Source: Coprinellus micaceus
Taxonomy: Eukaryota > Basidiomycota > Agaricomycetes > Agaricales > Psathyrellaceae
Length of the DNA: 64,000 nt
Direction: 5' to 3'
Assembly: GCA_951394405.1 (NCBI GenBank)
Contig: OX596336.1
Span: 4,402,001 to 4,466,000, forward strand
Shown: in pieces, positions 31,362-42,588 of the stretch
Position numbering within the stretch: position 1 is the first letter of the stretch
Layout: each line of letters opens with the position of its first letter
Notes under the pieces: generated by a model
Databases searched by the model: none
The model's input: the letters and a program-made list of their open reading frames with translations, nothing else
Told to the model about the DNA's origin: nothing
Translations under genes and position numbers: made by a program

Positions 31362-33195
31362 TTATGCCTCCCTTCTCTTGTTCTGAGCAGCCAACAGGAT
31401 GGTCATATGCACCCAATCCTTGGGAGACATTTTGTTCCCTTTCCAGAACGATTGGATCGATCTGTTCTCAACGAATTAGTCTTTGAGGGGTCGAAGCTCT
31501 GTTGTGACTTACGTTCCGACGGACGCCATTGTCAAGCCCCTAGATGAGATCCATTGGATAGCATCAAATATCTCCTTCCCCAGCCATACTGCGCAACTCG
31601 AAAGAAATTCCCCAGCGATGCAGTTTCTGAGTGATTCGAATAACGCCCGTCCGATGGTTACATCTTCGAATTGAGCTCGCACTCGGGGATCTTCAATGTT
31701 CTTTGTGATGTGGCTTCTGGCCAACATGGCGAGTGGGGTGGAGATGCCCGTCGCCACAAAACCACCCAGCGCGCCCATCACCCAGACACCTGCGAGCGCC
31801 GAGGCCGTCACAATCGTAGAGCTCGTGCAACGTGCTGCGGCACGTCGAGCCTGGTCCTGCGTACGACAGCGTCAGTACACATGGGTGAAGATGTGGTAAG
31901 GAGAAAGCATACTTGATTGCCGTTCGCGCTATGAATAGCGGCAATGATGAATCCCGCGAGGGGAACGCTTTCGGCCACGTTTGTCAAACGACCGTCTCGA
32001 CCCCAAGTGCCGTTGCTACCAAGTGCGGCTCAGCGTCGGGCATAGCTCAGTCCGACCGTGACTCACCGCTGCTCGAAGACAAAGCTCCCATTTTTAACCA
32101 CGATGCATTCCAACAGGTCGATCTCAGCCTCGAACCATTCGCCGGAGGCATAGAGTTCACCTTTGAGCACTAAACTCGACTCCCCATGTTCCAACGTGAA
32201 GTTACGCCCAGCGTCCTTAAACCCAGTCCCACTTGGACTCAAGTTACCTCCCTTATTTTCATAGTGGGCGTTAAGGTCAAGCTCTGAGTAGAGCCACGTG
32301 TTGGAAGACAATGCTCATGTCAACTCTATCTCTACAAAGAATACCTCTATTTCGAACGTTTTACTTATCTTCTATTGTTCTACAGAGAACAACAAGCACC
32401 TTGTATTATTCCCATTATACTCGCACTTATTGTTCTCTTATCTCCACCTTATCTCCATTCACTGCTATTGTTCTCTACTTATGGAACGTCTATTGTTCTT
32501 TCTTATTGTTCCGCATATAGGTTATCTATTGTTCTCCACAGTATATAGTCCACACTGTAAGTGGGTGAGTCCCCATCGAACTCTCCCCACTTACAGGTGT
32601 GTACCTTGTATACCCTACTTACTTTCAATCTAACATCGAACTCTCCCCACTTACAGTGGGTCATACTTGCATCGTTCTACACCACGACCCATCTGCCTTC
32701 TGACAGAGACCGTGGAGCACGGAGCCGTCCCTGAGGTCGAGGTGAACCGCAGACAACAGAACAGACTCATGGCTAGAGGCGTGACACATGGCGTTAGTCT
32801 CAGGAAGGTGAATGCAAAAGAAGAGTTGCTCACGGGGGTGTCCCGGGGACATGGCTGTAAGGTGATCCTTCCATGGACGCAGCTCCTGGTAGAGTCGAGC
32901 CCATTGACAATTCGAAGATCTCTCTGGCCCCCTCAGCCAAGATCCTCAGAGCGTCTTCCAATCCCGCCGTCGAATCATCTCGAGCGCCGCACCTGCTCTT
33001 CCCGCATTTCTCCTGCAACTCGCTCGCTCGCGTCTGGAAGGTCTGCAGGGCACCCTCTACCCCCTGGAGCATTCCCTTCTGGATATGGCCAAAGGCCGTA
33101 ACGACCCGACTTCCTTGCTGAAAGTTGTTCTCTTGGAACATGCTCGCGCCCTTCCGCATACCTCCGACGAGACCCTGAACACCAAACATTGTCAT
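31362..33195 (-). pseudogene. CVNH-domain protein, copy C, broken by an LTR-like insert
   Basis: Exons are 33195-32834, 32772-32687 joined across the insert to 32298-32067, 32016-31913, 31856-31513 and 31461-31362, in the same pattern as copy B. The CVNH domain reads ESVLLSAVHLDLRDGSVLHG then CQKADGSW, where a 383-bp LTR-like element interrupts it, then LYSELDLNAHYENK. Downstream are GFIIAAIHS, STIVTASALAGVWVMGALGG, a DPRVRAQFE motif and a last exon SIQSFWKGNKMSPKDW. Everything outside the insert is open, so the loss is recent. Copy C is closest to copy B. Confidence 0.82.
32299..32681 (-). mobile_element. Short LTR-like element, long copy (383 bp)
   Basis: On the minus strand it runs from TGTAGAACG to CCAACA with a 5-bp duplication (CCACG on the plus strand, 32294-32298 and 32682-32686). 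Inside are a twice-repeated GTAAGTGGGGAGAGTTCGAT and about six AGAACAATA-type words. It has no coding capacity and looks like a solo LTR. A deleted relative lies at 26058-26156. Confidence 0.88.
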
Positions 33196-33544
33196 GAAAT
33201 GCAGGTCCTTGTAGGAGATGTAGAAGGTGGAAAGCGGTCAAGAGAGAGATGCCATACACGGGCACCAGCTCGAACTTCTTATCCTGCGGCACAGACGGGG
33301 ATGACAAAGGAACCCCACCTTCATTTACAGATACTTATACGTATCGATCCGAATATTGACGAAGGGAAGACTCTGAAGAGAGCATTGTAAGTAAAAGGAA
33401 GAACGCGATGGGTTCTTACTTGCTAGGGTGTCAGTCAAGCGGGAAGCGGTGGCAACGGAGAGCGGTGGCACCGCATGTCCTGACAACGACAGCTTGTAAC
33501 TCGGCAAGCGGAATGGCTTCCCCAGGGTTAGAACTGGGAGTCTA
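33196..33544. other. Upstream region of CVNH copy C
   Basis: Promoter-like DNA similar to that upstream of copy B, up to about 33320, then unremarkable sequence to the 877-bp element. AGTCTA at 33539-33544 is the left flanking repeat of that element. Confidence 0.4.
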
Positions 33545-34421
33545 TACGGTTGCCCGCTGGGGTCAGGTCTGCGTTTGGCTTCTCACAACGCCGTTGGCCG
33601 CGAAACACGTGGTCAATGTCTGATGGGCCTCTATTTAGGCCCGCGTGGGCATCGAGTGCAGCTGTGCGGTGTGTTCGGGGTCCTCCCATCGGTAGGTACC
33701 CCTCCTCGTCGTACCGGGATCACACGTCCACCATGGCCCATTTATTCATGCAAATTTCTTCTGCATTTGAGGTCTGGGGTTCTATCGTGAGTTGAAACCG
33801 CCCAGAATACGAAGGAAGTTCGTCATAGAACTGGGAGCGGGAATCCAATGGTTTTCCGACTGTTCCCAACTCCAAGTTAGAGAGGGTACGTTAGGCAGAG
33901 CCAGAGGAGGAGCGACGGGGGAGATGTAAACGAATCACACGTCCCAACCCTGAAAATGCCTTGGTGGGCATTTCAACAGATCGTCGCACTAAGACACCAT
34001 TCGAAGAAGACCCCTGCCTCGTCGGTCATCAAGCGCATCACCGTCACCGAGACCGTCAATCAGTTCCCTTGCGCCCTGAAATTTAAGCGGCCGGGCCAAA
34101 AGGGGTGTGGCGAAGCGCTATTAGCACTTTGGGCAGTACAAATCATGCACAAATTGAAGGCATATTCATGACTTCACGGCGACTCAATTCACCTATACTG
34201 ACGAGATATGTTGAACAACGTCAGTATCACGATGGGGAGAGGGCCTACGCCCCTACTCACTCAGGCTGCGAGGGAGGTGAGAGGACCCCGAACACACCAC
34301 CCTGCTTCTTCCGACGCCGGTATTGCCATCGGGTCCAGTCTACGACACATCGCCGGCCCAATCAACGGGCAACGGCGTTGTGAGAAGCCAAACGCAGACC
34401 TGACCCCAGCGGGCAACCGTA
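33545..34421. mobile_element. 877-bp non-autonomous DNA transposon with 52-bp perfect inverted ends
   Basis: The first 52 bases, starting TACGGTTGCCCGCTGG, are the exact inverse complement of the last 52 (34370-34421). AGTCTA occurs on both sides (33539-33544 and 34422-34427), a likely 6-bp target duplication. Inverted similarity continues more weakly inward; for example GTGTGTTCGGGGTCCTC near 33670 recurs inverted at 34281-34297. The interior has only short frames with no recognised product. I cannot assign a superfamily; a 6-bp duplication is unusual. Confidence 0.85.
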
Positions 34422-34871
34422 AGTCTACTATTTCACTGTGCTCTTGGATCGAGAGCCTGGCCGGGGTTAGTTCTTCAAGCGTCGCATCCTAGGCGAATCG
34501 AGTCCTCACTTCCGAAGACAGAATCAGTGAGGGATGCCACCTGACTCGGAATAAAGCCGGCTAATGTCGTGGCAGGGGCCGTGCGGCGAATTGAAGGGAC
34601 CTGGCGAGACTCAAAGGGCTGATGGGTAGAATATTTGGGCCCAGAGGCTCCAGCAGGCATGAGAGGGGACCAGCATGGGTCACCAGCCCTGGTTTCGAGC
34701 AGGTAAGCGCCCAGCTTAGTCAGCGTCACAGCCGCAGTTGTCGCGCGGTATGTTTACAGCACTGCCCTCGTCGACAGGGCTGCGGGCTTCGTGTTCCCCT
34801 TCAACTACACTCGACCACAACCCAGTCACCCTTGGGTTCTATTACACCAGTAGCGCCCGGGTGACTGAACC
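34422..34871. other. Upstream region of the NACHT gene
   Basis: No gene seen. The last 100 bases before 34872 are C/A-rich and contain ACAACCCAGTCACC, resembling a fungal promoter. Confidence 0.35.
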
Positions 34872-37118
34872 ATGGCCAACTCAACAATGTTTGCGAATGC
34901 TTCCGCATTCCACACCGAACAAGTTGTCCAAATCAATACGGAGAAATTTGATCAAAGGGATAACCGGATATACCAAGGTAGGCGCTACTCTTCAAAGAAT
35001 AATCAAGCTGGTCGTGACGCTCACCCTGTACTAAGGTGGTCACTCCAGCACCGTTCAGATCAATACCCAAGAGTACCACGTTCAAGGAACTAGACCTTCA
35101 ACTGGGCTGAAAGGTGAGGCGAGCCATGCCGGCGAGGATTTGTTTCTCAACGTTTCGTAGAACTCCATAGGAATATTGCAGTAGAGGCCTTGCACAACTC
35201 TGCCCAGCGCTGTGACGCCCCGAAATGTCATGAAGAAACAAGGAAGGCTGTCCAAGCGGACATCTTCAGCTGGGTAGCCGACGAGAAGGCTGACTCTGGT
35301 GATGGCCCAATGCAAGTCTTGTGGTTATCAGGGCCAGCGGGCTCGGGCAAGACGGCTATAATGGGAAGCGTGTGCGACAAGTTCAAGGGGATTGGTCGTT
35401 TAGCGGCTACCTTCTTCTTTTCGTCGTCTGAGAGGCAGTCGAAGCACCGTTTGGTGACCACCCTAGCGTATCAACTCCAGCAACACCCAAACTTGGAAAG
35501 TCGTATCTCATCCAGAATCGCGACTGCTATCGACAAGGACCCAGCCATCTTCGGCAAAAACCTGAAGGAGCAAATGGAAGTTCTCATTTTGGAACCCCTT
35601 CGGCGATCCCAAAACCCGACTACCACTGTGTCGATTCCACCCATAGTCATTGCAATAGATGGACTTGACGAGTGTGGGGGGAGCCAGCCCCATGATCCTC
35701 ACCGATCCAAGGAAGATGACCAAACTGAAATCCTCACCACTCTCCTACACGCAGCCAACGACCCCGCTTTCCCGTTTCGAATCATCATCGCCAGCCGCCC
35801 CGAACACCACATTCGATCATGCCTCGACGCTGCGGGTGACATCATCGAGATCTTCCTCGACAACAAGTACAAGCCCGACGGGGATATTGCGCTCTTTCTC
35901 AAATCCAAATTCGCGGAAATTAGGCGCCGATATAACCATCTACCTCCGACATGGCCTAGCGACAAAGACATCGCGAAACTCGTGGAGAACGCGTCGGGAC
36001 AGTTTATCTACGCCGCGACGATCATTCGCTTTCTCCACTCACCCCCAAAGCTTCCGCAGGATCAACTCAACATCGTCCTCGGCATCGGAAGTCCGGGTGG
36101 GACGAACCCCTTCGCATCTCTGGACGCCCTGTACACCTCCATTCTGATGTCGAGTCCAGATCCCGACGGGACTGTCCTTTGGCTCCAAGCCCATCAAGTC
36201 CTTCAAAGGGAGGTCCTCCCCCCGACCTCTGTTATCGTCCCGGCATGGTTTTTCGACAGATTTTTCGAGTCCACCGCAGGCCAAGCGCAAATGCTTCTCG
36301 GTATTCCATCGCTGGTTCATCTGGCCGACCGGAAATTCAACACCCCCAAGCCGTCCTCCGTTAGCGACGCGATCTATGCGTTTTACCACAAGTCTTTCCT
36401 CGATTTCTTGGAGGATCCCGACCGATGCAAGGCCGCATCGAACGTCGGAAGAACAAGAGCTAAGCAGTGGATATGCGAACGCATTGGCAAGGCTCTACTG
36501 TGTATGTGACTTGTCTTTTCTGCTGCACATCTGGTCCTGTACTGATTCTGATTTTCAGCGGGAGGCCCTGAAGTCTCTTTCTCACCGTCACTTCCAGAAA
36601 ACGAGCGGGAAGAGCTCACATCATATTTCAACGCCCATTTTGTTCATTTGTGGGACATGTTTGCATGCCACTCCTCGGGCAGCCGAGCGAACATTACAGT
36701 CTTCGGTACGACACTCCCCATAAAGCGACGAAGGCCCCAGCCACTCGTCTCCCCTGACACGTTGTCTAAGTGTGACCCAACTCTTTGGCTCAAACTTCGA
36801 GGACTAATGTCTGACCACTTGCGGAGGGACCTGTTTTTCATGGTTCACAACGACGTATGTGGCTGTCCCACAAGATTCTGGATTGTTTTGACCTCTGACC
36901 GTCACCTGTAGTGCCGAATGTATCGCCCGTGCACCTCGGCCTGTAAACGTTGGAGGAAGGCAATCTCACGACTACCAAACGAACTCTGGAACACTGACGA
37001 CTACTCTTTCTTGCTTGTGCTGGAGAGATTCTGCGTTGTTCGCCTTCCGTTTCGTACCTACTACTCGGCCTTCCCTATGACGAACGAATGGATCCTCGAC
37101 GTCGAATATTGGTCGTGA
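34872..37118 (+). CDS. NACHT-domain NTPase (fungal NLR-like), short form
   Basis: Five exons (34872-34977, 35036-35113, 35182-36501, 36559-36854, 36912-37118) give 668 residues. The NACHT domain starts near residue 62 with the usual basidiomycete lead-in CDAPKCHEETR. Walker A is LSGPAGSGKTA (near 111), Walker B VIAIDGLDECGG (near 217), and it continues through IIIASRPEHHIR to YHKSFLDFLEDPDRC (near 500). Such proteins are oligomerising ATP switches linked to recognition of non-self in fungi. I see no WD40, ankyrin or TPR repeats at the C-terminus, so this is the short class. The first 60 residues hold two copies of a VQINT motif, possibly an amyloid-type signalling segment. The 3' end is duplicated downstream in decayed form. 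Confidence 0.85.
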
Positions 37119-37460
37119 GAGGGGGTCGCATTGGGGCCTGGAGGAACGGTTCTCAAACGGGTTGACATTTCTTGACCTTGGGGGACGCGCTGCAGATGCG
37201 GGCACCTTCGGAAAGGGAACTACAATGTGGCCCGTGATTCCTCCTACTGCCACGTCGCCTCCTTCAAGCACTTCAATACCCGGCATCGCATCCTTTCCCC
37301 TTGTACCCTTGGCCGGCGCGCTCATTGCGAGAATGGGCCGGGCATTGGTTGGATTGAAGTGGCTCCAGGAGCAACAGGGTTCGAAGCAGGAGACGGAAGT
37401 GTTCGAGGGCAAGGACCTGTCCGAAGGAGATGTAGTGTCCACGTTAGCGACCACGGTACA
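37119..37460 (+). other. Short open frame between NACHT gene and its decayed duplicate
   Basis: The frame from 37162 reads MWPVIPPTATSPPSS from 37225 on, then a hydrophobic stretch FPLVPLAGALIARMG. It may be part of a rearranged gene, since a GTACAC donor-like site follows at about 37455 and an acceptor precedes the relic exon at 37501. No family recognised. Confidence 0.25.
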
Positions 37461-38515
37461 CCTCAGACCTCTTTATTCTTGCCCGATACTCCCAGTCCTA
37501 TTTCTTACCGATCTTTACGCTCAGTTGGTGGTCCTGAAGTTCCTGTTTCAGCTTCGTTTCCGGACAAATATCGGGAAGAACTTATGTACCTATGGGAAAT
37601 ATACGTCCGCCGTCCCTCTGCGGACCGAGGATACATGATTCGACGTTCGGGAAAGAAGATACAAATAGCGCACCAAATCTACCAAACAGTCTCAGCCAAT
37701 GGCTACACAACACTCCCTGGCTCCAGCCTCGAGGTGTTATGTGTAACCACCTTCGGAAGGAGCTGTTCGTCATTCGTCCATGTCACTGTTGGTTTAGCTC
37801 CCGTGAGACTCTAGCTGGCCAATGGAGCCTCGAATGAGAGAGATGAGTGCCGGGAGTGATAGCAGGTGATGGATGGGCGCCTCGATGGGCAGCTCATCCT
37901 CGGAGACATCTATTTGTACACGAGGTATGTAGACAAATACAAATTGTGCAGATGATTGTGAAATTAGATTTAGACCGAGAGTGGAAAGGGAAGCGGTGGG
38001 CGGGTAGCGCGGAAACCGCCTCGTCGTGACTGTTCGAGGAAGAGAGAGGTGAGTCTCAGCTTACCTGAGGAGGGGGATGATATCAGTGGGGCGTGCGTAG
38101 CACGTGCGGCCAGTCGCGTTCGCCTCGACGGGCAGAAACCTGGCTACTGGGTGAGCCGACGCGTTCGCCTCGATGGGCAGAAATGCGGCTCTGGGTGCTA
38201 GTCACTCCTCGGCTATTCGGGCTCCATTGAACTTATGAAATAATATTTAATTACGATATTGATCGCTGACTTCTGATACTACGCGCATAAGATCGTATGT
38301 ATCGTAGGTATCCGTGACTCGCCCGTGTGCCCCGGCGTGCGAGTTCTGGAGGACGGCGACTTCAGAGCTGTCAGAGATCGTCTGGAATACCGACGGCTAC
38401 AACTTGGTCTCCCTTGGTCTGGAAAGGTTTCGCCCGATTCGCTTTACAGACAGACGAACGGCTACTGCGCCCTGCCACTGGGAGACGATAACTGGACACG
38501 TGCCATGGCGTAAAT
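37461..38515 (+). pseudogene. Decayed duplicate of the 3' end of the NACHT gene
   Basis: Around 37501-37570, GGPEVPVSASFPDKYREEL matches exon 4 of the NACHT gene (GGPEVSFSPSLPENEREEL). A shifted frame near 37700-37790 reads WLQPRGVMCNHLRKELF against WLKLRGLMSDHLRRDLF. At 38314-38420, RPCAPACEFW and VWNTDGYN match RPCTSACKRW and LWNTDDYS of exon 5. The copy lacks the NACHT domain, has frame shifts and contains short local duplications (a CGCGTTCGCCTCGA unit at about 38105 and 38160). Not expected to encode a protein. Confidence 0.65.
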
Positions 38516-40003
38516 AAGGCTCAAATTTCTTCTGAGAGGTCTATGCTGATCCACACCATATCCTACCTTACTTCCTTGATATGACCGACGTGTCTCATCT
38601 CAAGCATCGCAGGTTATTTGAAAGGTGAAGTAATTATAACCGGCTGAAGAGCGGGAACTGCTGAATTTTAGGAGAATACTTTACGGTGCTGTTTCAAGGA
38701 GAGCGAGCGCCTCCAGGTCGCACAAAGTGAAGAGCCCTAGAAAGAAATCTTCTGATTCGGAGACTTCGATATCGCGAGGTTCTCCCCGGCCCCCACGATT
38801 GCCCGTGCGCATCTATCCGTTCGACGCGCAAGTTCAATGTTGACACACCCCACGATCATTGAAAGATGTAGATTCTAGCGTTGAGCTAAATACACGCATT
38901 CCGTTTTCTGTACTCCGCTCTTCGTGGGGGAAGTAATCGGAGGGGGAGTAGGTCCATTGACCTTGACGCCCAGGGCGTCTCCAGCTGCTTTCGCGTTAGC
39001 GCCGTAGGGTTCGGGGCCAGGAGAAGCCATGATTCAGCAGGCGATATGTCAGTGTGGGGTGGAGACGTAAACTCAACGTTCGATTTCCCCCGGACATAAC
39101 GGGGGGCGCTTATGCTCTTGCGATGATGATCTTCGCTGCCCTAATCTCGTAAAGGACCGTGTGCCCTGGGGTGCCGGCGTGAGTTGTGTACGACAGCGAT
39201 AAGCGTATTACCCACCTGGCAAAAAAAAGAATAGCAAGGAACACAATCCGTAGGAATACTCTTCCATTCGTGCTTATCGCCCTCAACGATACCTATACAC
39301 ACAAGCGGAACATAGGCACAGAATCGATCCGTGCTTCGGTGTGGGCACGGGCGCTAAAACGGCCGTGAGAGTCAGTTGTCACGTGCATCCAGCTCGTTGG
39401 CTCATGACACCCACCAGGGCCACCTTGGGCGACAGAAATCGAGGTCCGGCTGCGCTTCCCCTTGTTCTGTGACGCCAACGGATACACATGTCCGGCACCC
39501 CACCGGCAGCGTCCAGTCCAGCCAAGGATGAAGCGCAGACAACGAGGCCGCGGCGACCACATGCCGACTTGTCAAGATCCCTACCCGCTTACGGTCTGTT
39601 CGTGGGCGAGAACGCAGATTGAAAGTTGAAACCCCTACCTATCTCCTGACCAGTGCACCGAAGAGATTGAACTTCCTTTCATCTATCTTCTTTCCCTGTC
39701 ATCTGATACCCCCACCTGCGACCCGGCTTCCAGGCTTCGCGGGCTGTGTACACGGCGCCTACCAACGCAAGCATAGTGGTGGGACCTAGTGTGGGGATAC
39801 TGCTTGGATTCTCGGTTAGAGGGTTCCTGGGTGTGAACTTGGGCTCCTTTTAGCCGGGGGGCTTGGACAAGGATCAGTTGGGTGCGAAGTTCATTTAGCC
39901 CTCAATTGGTTCCCCATCCCTATTCACTCCCCTTTCCTTGGAACACCGATCCTGACTCTTACCTATCTTGCCCTTTCCCTCGTAACGTGTTCATGAGAGC
40001 GAC
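38516..40003. other. Long intergenic stretch
   Basis: No supported gene; only short frames without recognisable products. The final 300 bases lead into the signal-peptide gene and probably contain its promoter. Confidence 0.4.
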
Positions 40004-42294
40004 ATGCGAGCATTCTCGAAGACGTTGTTCGTCCTCGTTCTGGCGGTAATCCAAGGAGGGTCCGGGATCGCTGGAGTGGCGGCTCAGGTACGCTCAGGAT
40101 CCTCGCCCCCACACTGCCGGGATATATTCTTACGATATTTTGCGTTATTCTAGACACACATAAACATCGTATGTTGCCTGACGCGCTCGGTATAAACCTC
40201 GAGTGACAGTGCTGACTCGATTGCCTCATGTTCGTCTTCGTCGCTTGTAGGGTGGAGTTTGTACCTTGAGAGACCGGTTGAATGGGGGGAGCTGCGGGGG
40301 ATCGGCGTCGAAGCGAGGTGCGTGTTAGGGGCGCTCAGCGAGGTGTGGGGTATTGACAATCGATGCTCAAGCAGAGATTACGCTGTCGTCGAGTGAGGAC
40401 CTGCGGCGAAGAGATGGAGAGTTCACACCAAATCCGTCTCCATGTACATGGTCAGTCCCATTTGCAGTCAAGCTCCGAAGTAGTCGCTCATTGCTTGACG
40501 CTTATAGCAATACTCCTTTCTTTAACATCTGGAGTGCATGCGAGCTCTTCGAGCGTCGGTCGAACACCTTGCCACTGCTGAAGGATTGGAGAGCCAACTG
40601 TACGAGCGCGGTCGTCACGTTCAGGTTTGACATTGGAAGCAACCTGCTGGGGGATGTTCATATTCCAAAGTGGGCCCAAACCAAAGCCCCGGCAGACGAT
40701 ACCCTCTTCGACGTTGCTGGGATAGTCATAGGTGCGTACCCTCATACAGGCTGGTCGTTCGATCTGATGTTTATCACCTCACAGCGACGGGGACACGACC
40801 GTGGTCACCCCTCCAAATCATTGCGCCTCTCGTCTCAGCGCTCGTCACCCTCCTCTTCCTCAGCGTCGTCTACATCACCTGCGCCCGCCCAGGGTCCACA
40901 TTCACCCTCTTCCAACGTCCCCATAGACTGCACTTCCCGGGCTCGGCATCCCGCGTGCGAAGCGAGGAGCCCAAGAACGACTGGGTCATTGATAATGATA
41001 AAGAGCGCATGGACGAGATTACGCCTTTCCCTGCGACCTTTCAACGGGTTCGTGGCAACAGCTTCGACAGCCAGCAGAATGCGCCCCACCCGGTGGTCTT
41101 CAAACCCAATCGCCATATCCACCCACATGCCGTGCCTTTGCCGCTGGCGAACAGCGCTTCGGGGGGTGCGGAGGAAGGAGGAATGTCGGGAGAAGTGCAG
41201 TTGACGTCGAGGTGGTCGGATTCGGAGCACCAGGGGCCAACGACGACATCTAATAAGCCGAAGAAGGGGAGTATGTCGGTGGTGCCGAATGTGTTTAAGG
41301 GTATCCCCAACCCGTTCAAGGCGAAACCCGTGCGTGTTAAGGCTGTAGCGCCCAGGGCTGGGTTCCGGTTGGACGACTACGATGCGAGTACGGACTCGAT
41401 GTTCTCGACGCCCAAGAGGTTGACCCAGGATGAGGAGGAGGATAGGAGGAGTGTGGGGAGCTCGTTGATGAGGGATGTGGAGGAGGAGCAGCAGGAGAGG
41501 GCGACACTCATTTCGAGGGAGGAGAGGGCGCAGAATGAGGTATTCTTGATCTCGAAGGATGGGAAGGACTTTAGCATCTCGTCGAAGTCGGTGGTTGCCT
41601 CAACGAATGATGACGTTAACACGAGTATTGGCGTGGTCTCTCCCACCGCTTCGTCGTTGACCAATAGTTGGAGAGTTAGCGGGAGTACCCATGTGAGTGG
41701 AATCGTTTTGGAGTGTCTTGGCGGAAGGCTAATCCGACTTTGGAAATGCAGATACCGCCGGTACCCCAGCTGCCGCCACAGAAGCTGCCTCCCCCACCTA
41801 AAGCGCCACCGCCGCGAGTGAGGCCAGGAGTGTCGTACGACCAGTTCCCACTGGCCAACGTACCGGAAGACCCACCTCCAAATCGGGAGCGCTCTGGCTC
41901 CGGATCGTCGAGTTCGACCAGGACGTTACCTGTTCTGGTTAACCAGACGACTGGACAGGCAGCCCGTCCCAATCTCCTTCACGCCCCATTACGAACCGTC
42001 TACGAATCGGAGAGATATCCCTCGACCGACTCTTTACACCAGAGGTCGTTATCACAGACGGAGACGACCCCGGGTGTCCAAGCACCCATACAGCATCGGC
42101 GAGGACTGTCGGAGGACGACACAGCCTCGTTTTACCTTCAATCCCAGGATAGCCAGACGAACCTTCCTCGGGTAGAGTCCACGATGCAGCTTAGGACTGG
42201 CACAAAAGACAACCTGCACCTTCGAAGGTCTGATCCCTCGATGCTTTTCCCCGCACCGGTGCGCGCTGCTGGGTATTCAATTGGGTTACGATGA
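40004..42294 (+). CDS. Single-pass membrane protein with secreted-side Cys domain and long disordered cytosolic tail
   Basis: The first exon (40004-40087) encodes a clear signal peptide, MRAFSKTLFVLVLAVIQGG ending GVAAQ. Short exons follow (about 40154-40168 and 40249-40316), then exons from about 40374. The ectodomain includes CTWSVPF, then ACELFERRS, DWRANCTS and VHIPKWAQT, resembling a family of basidiomycete surface proteins with a C-terminal TM and tail. The TM segment is IIAPLVSALVTLLFLSVVYI (about 40826-40885). The tail has Ser/Asp/Glu-rich stretches and, after an intron near 41694-41728, a polyproline run (LPPPPKAPPPR) that could bind SH3 domains. The function is unknown; a cell-surface sensor or cell-wall-linked role is inference. 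The 5' exon joins are the least certain part. Confidence 0.65.
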
Positions 42295-42457
42295 CGGACG
42301 AATTCTGGCTAGAAGACGCTTACGACTTTGTACGATTTTTCTCGGATCTTGGACATTGGTTGCTGTAATTCGTGGGCCGTATTCCGTGTATTTCTACTCA
42401 TGTAGCCCGGCACACAAGCCCCCACAAATGCTTGGCCGAGCGGAAGAAGGATGTGGA

Positions 42458-42480
42458 AGGGGCTGGAAGTTTCCTTATTC
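42458..42480 (+). promoter_or_regulatory. Stress element plus heat-shock element upstream of the Hsp88 gene
   Basis: AGGGG (42458-42462) is a stress-response core. GGAAGTTTCC (42465-42474) fits the heat-shock factor pattern nGAAnnTTCn, with another TTC at 42478-42480. The pair lies about 110-130 bp before the start codon of the chaperone gene. Confidence 0.5.
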
Positions 42481-42588
42481 GGAGGCAGTGCCCAGCCACA
42501 ACCCTGATAAAGAGCCAAAAAGATTTTATTTTCGGGATTAGATTTTACAGGATCTCTTCGTCCCCATCTACCCTCATTCTCTACCACC

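Noticed and set aside
28105..33451. 22-bp direct repeat (GTCAGTCAAGCGGGAAGCGG plus TG) at 28105-28126 and 33430-33451
   Set aside because: Flanks do not match, and it does not line up with the CVNH duplication or with any element end, so I could not build a feature from it.
34475..34729. 84-codon minus-strand frame upstream of the NACHT gene
   Set aside because: No motif, no splice partners, and it overlaps the likely promoter.
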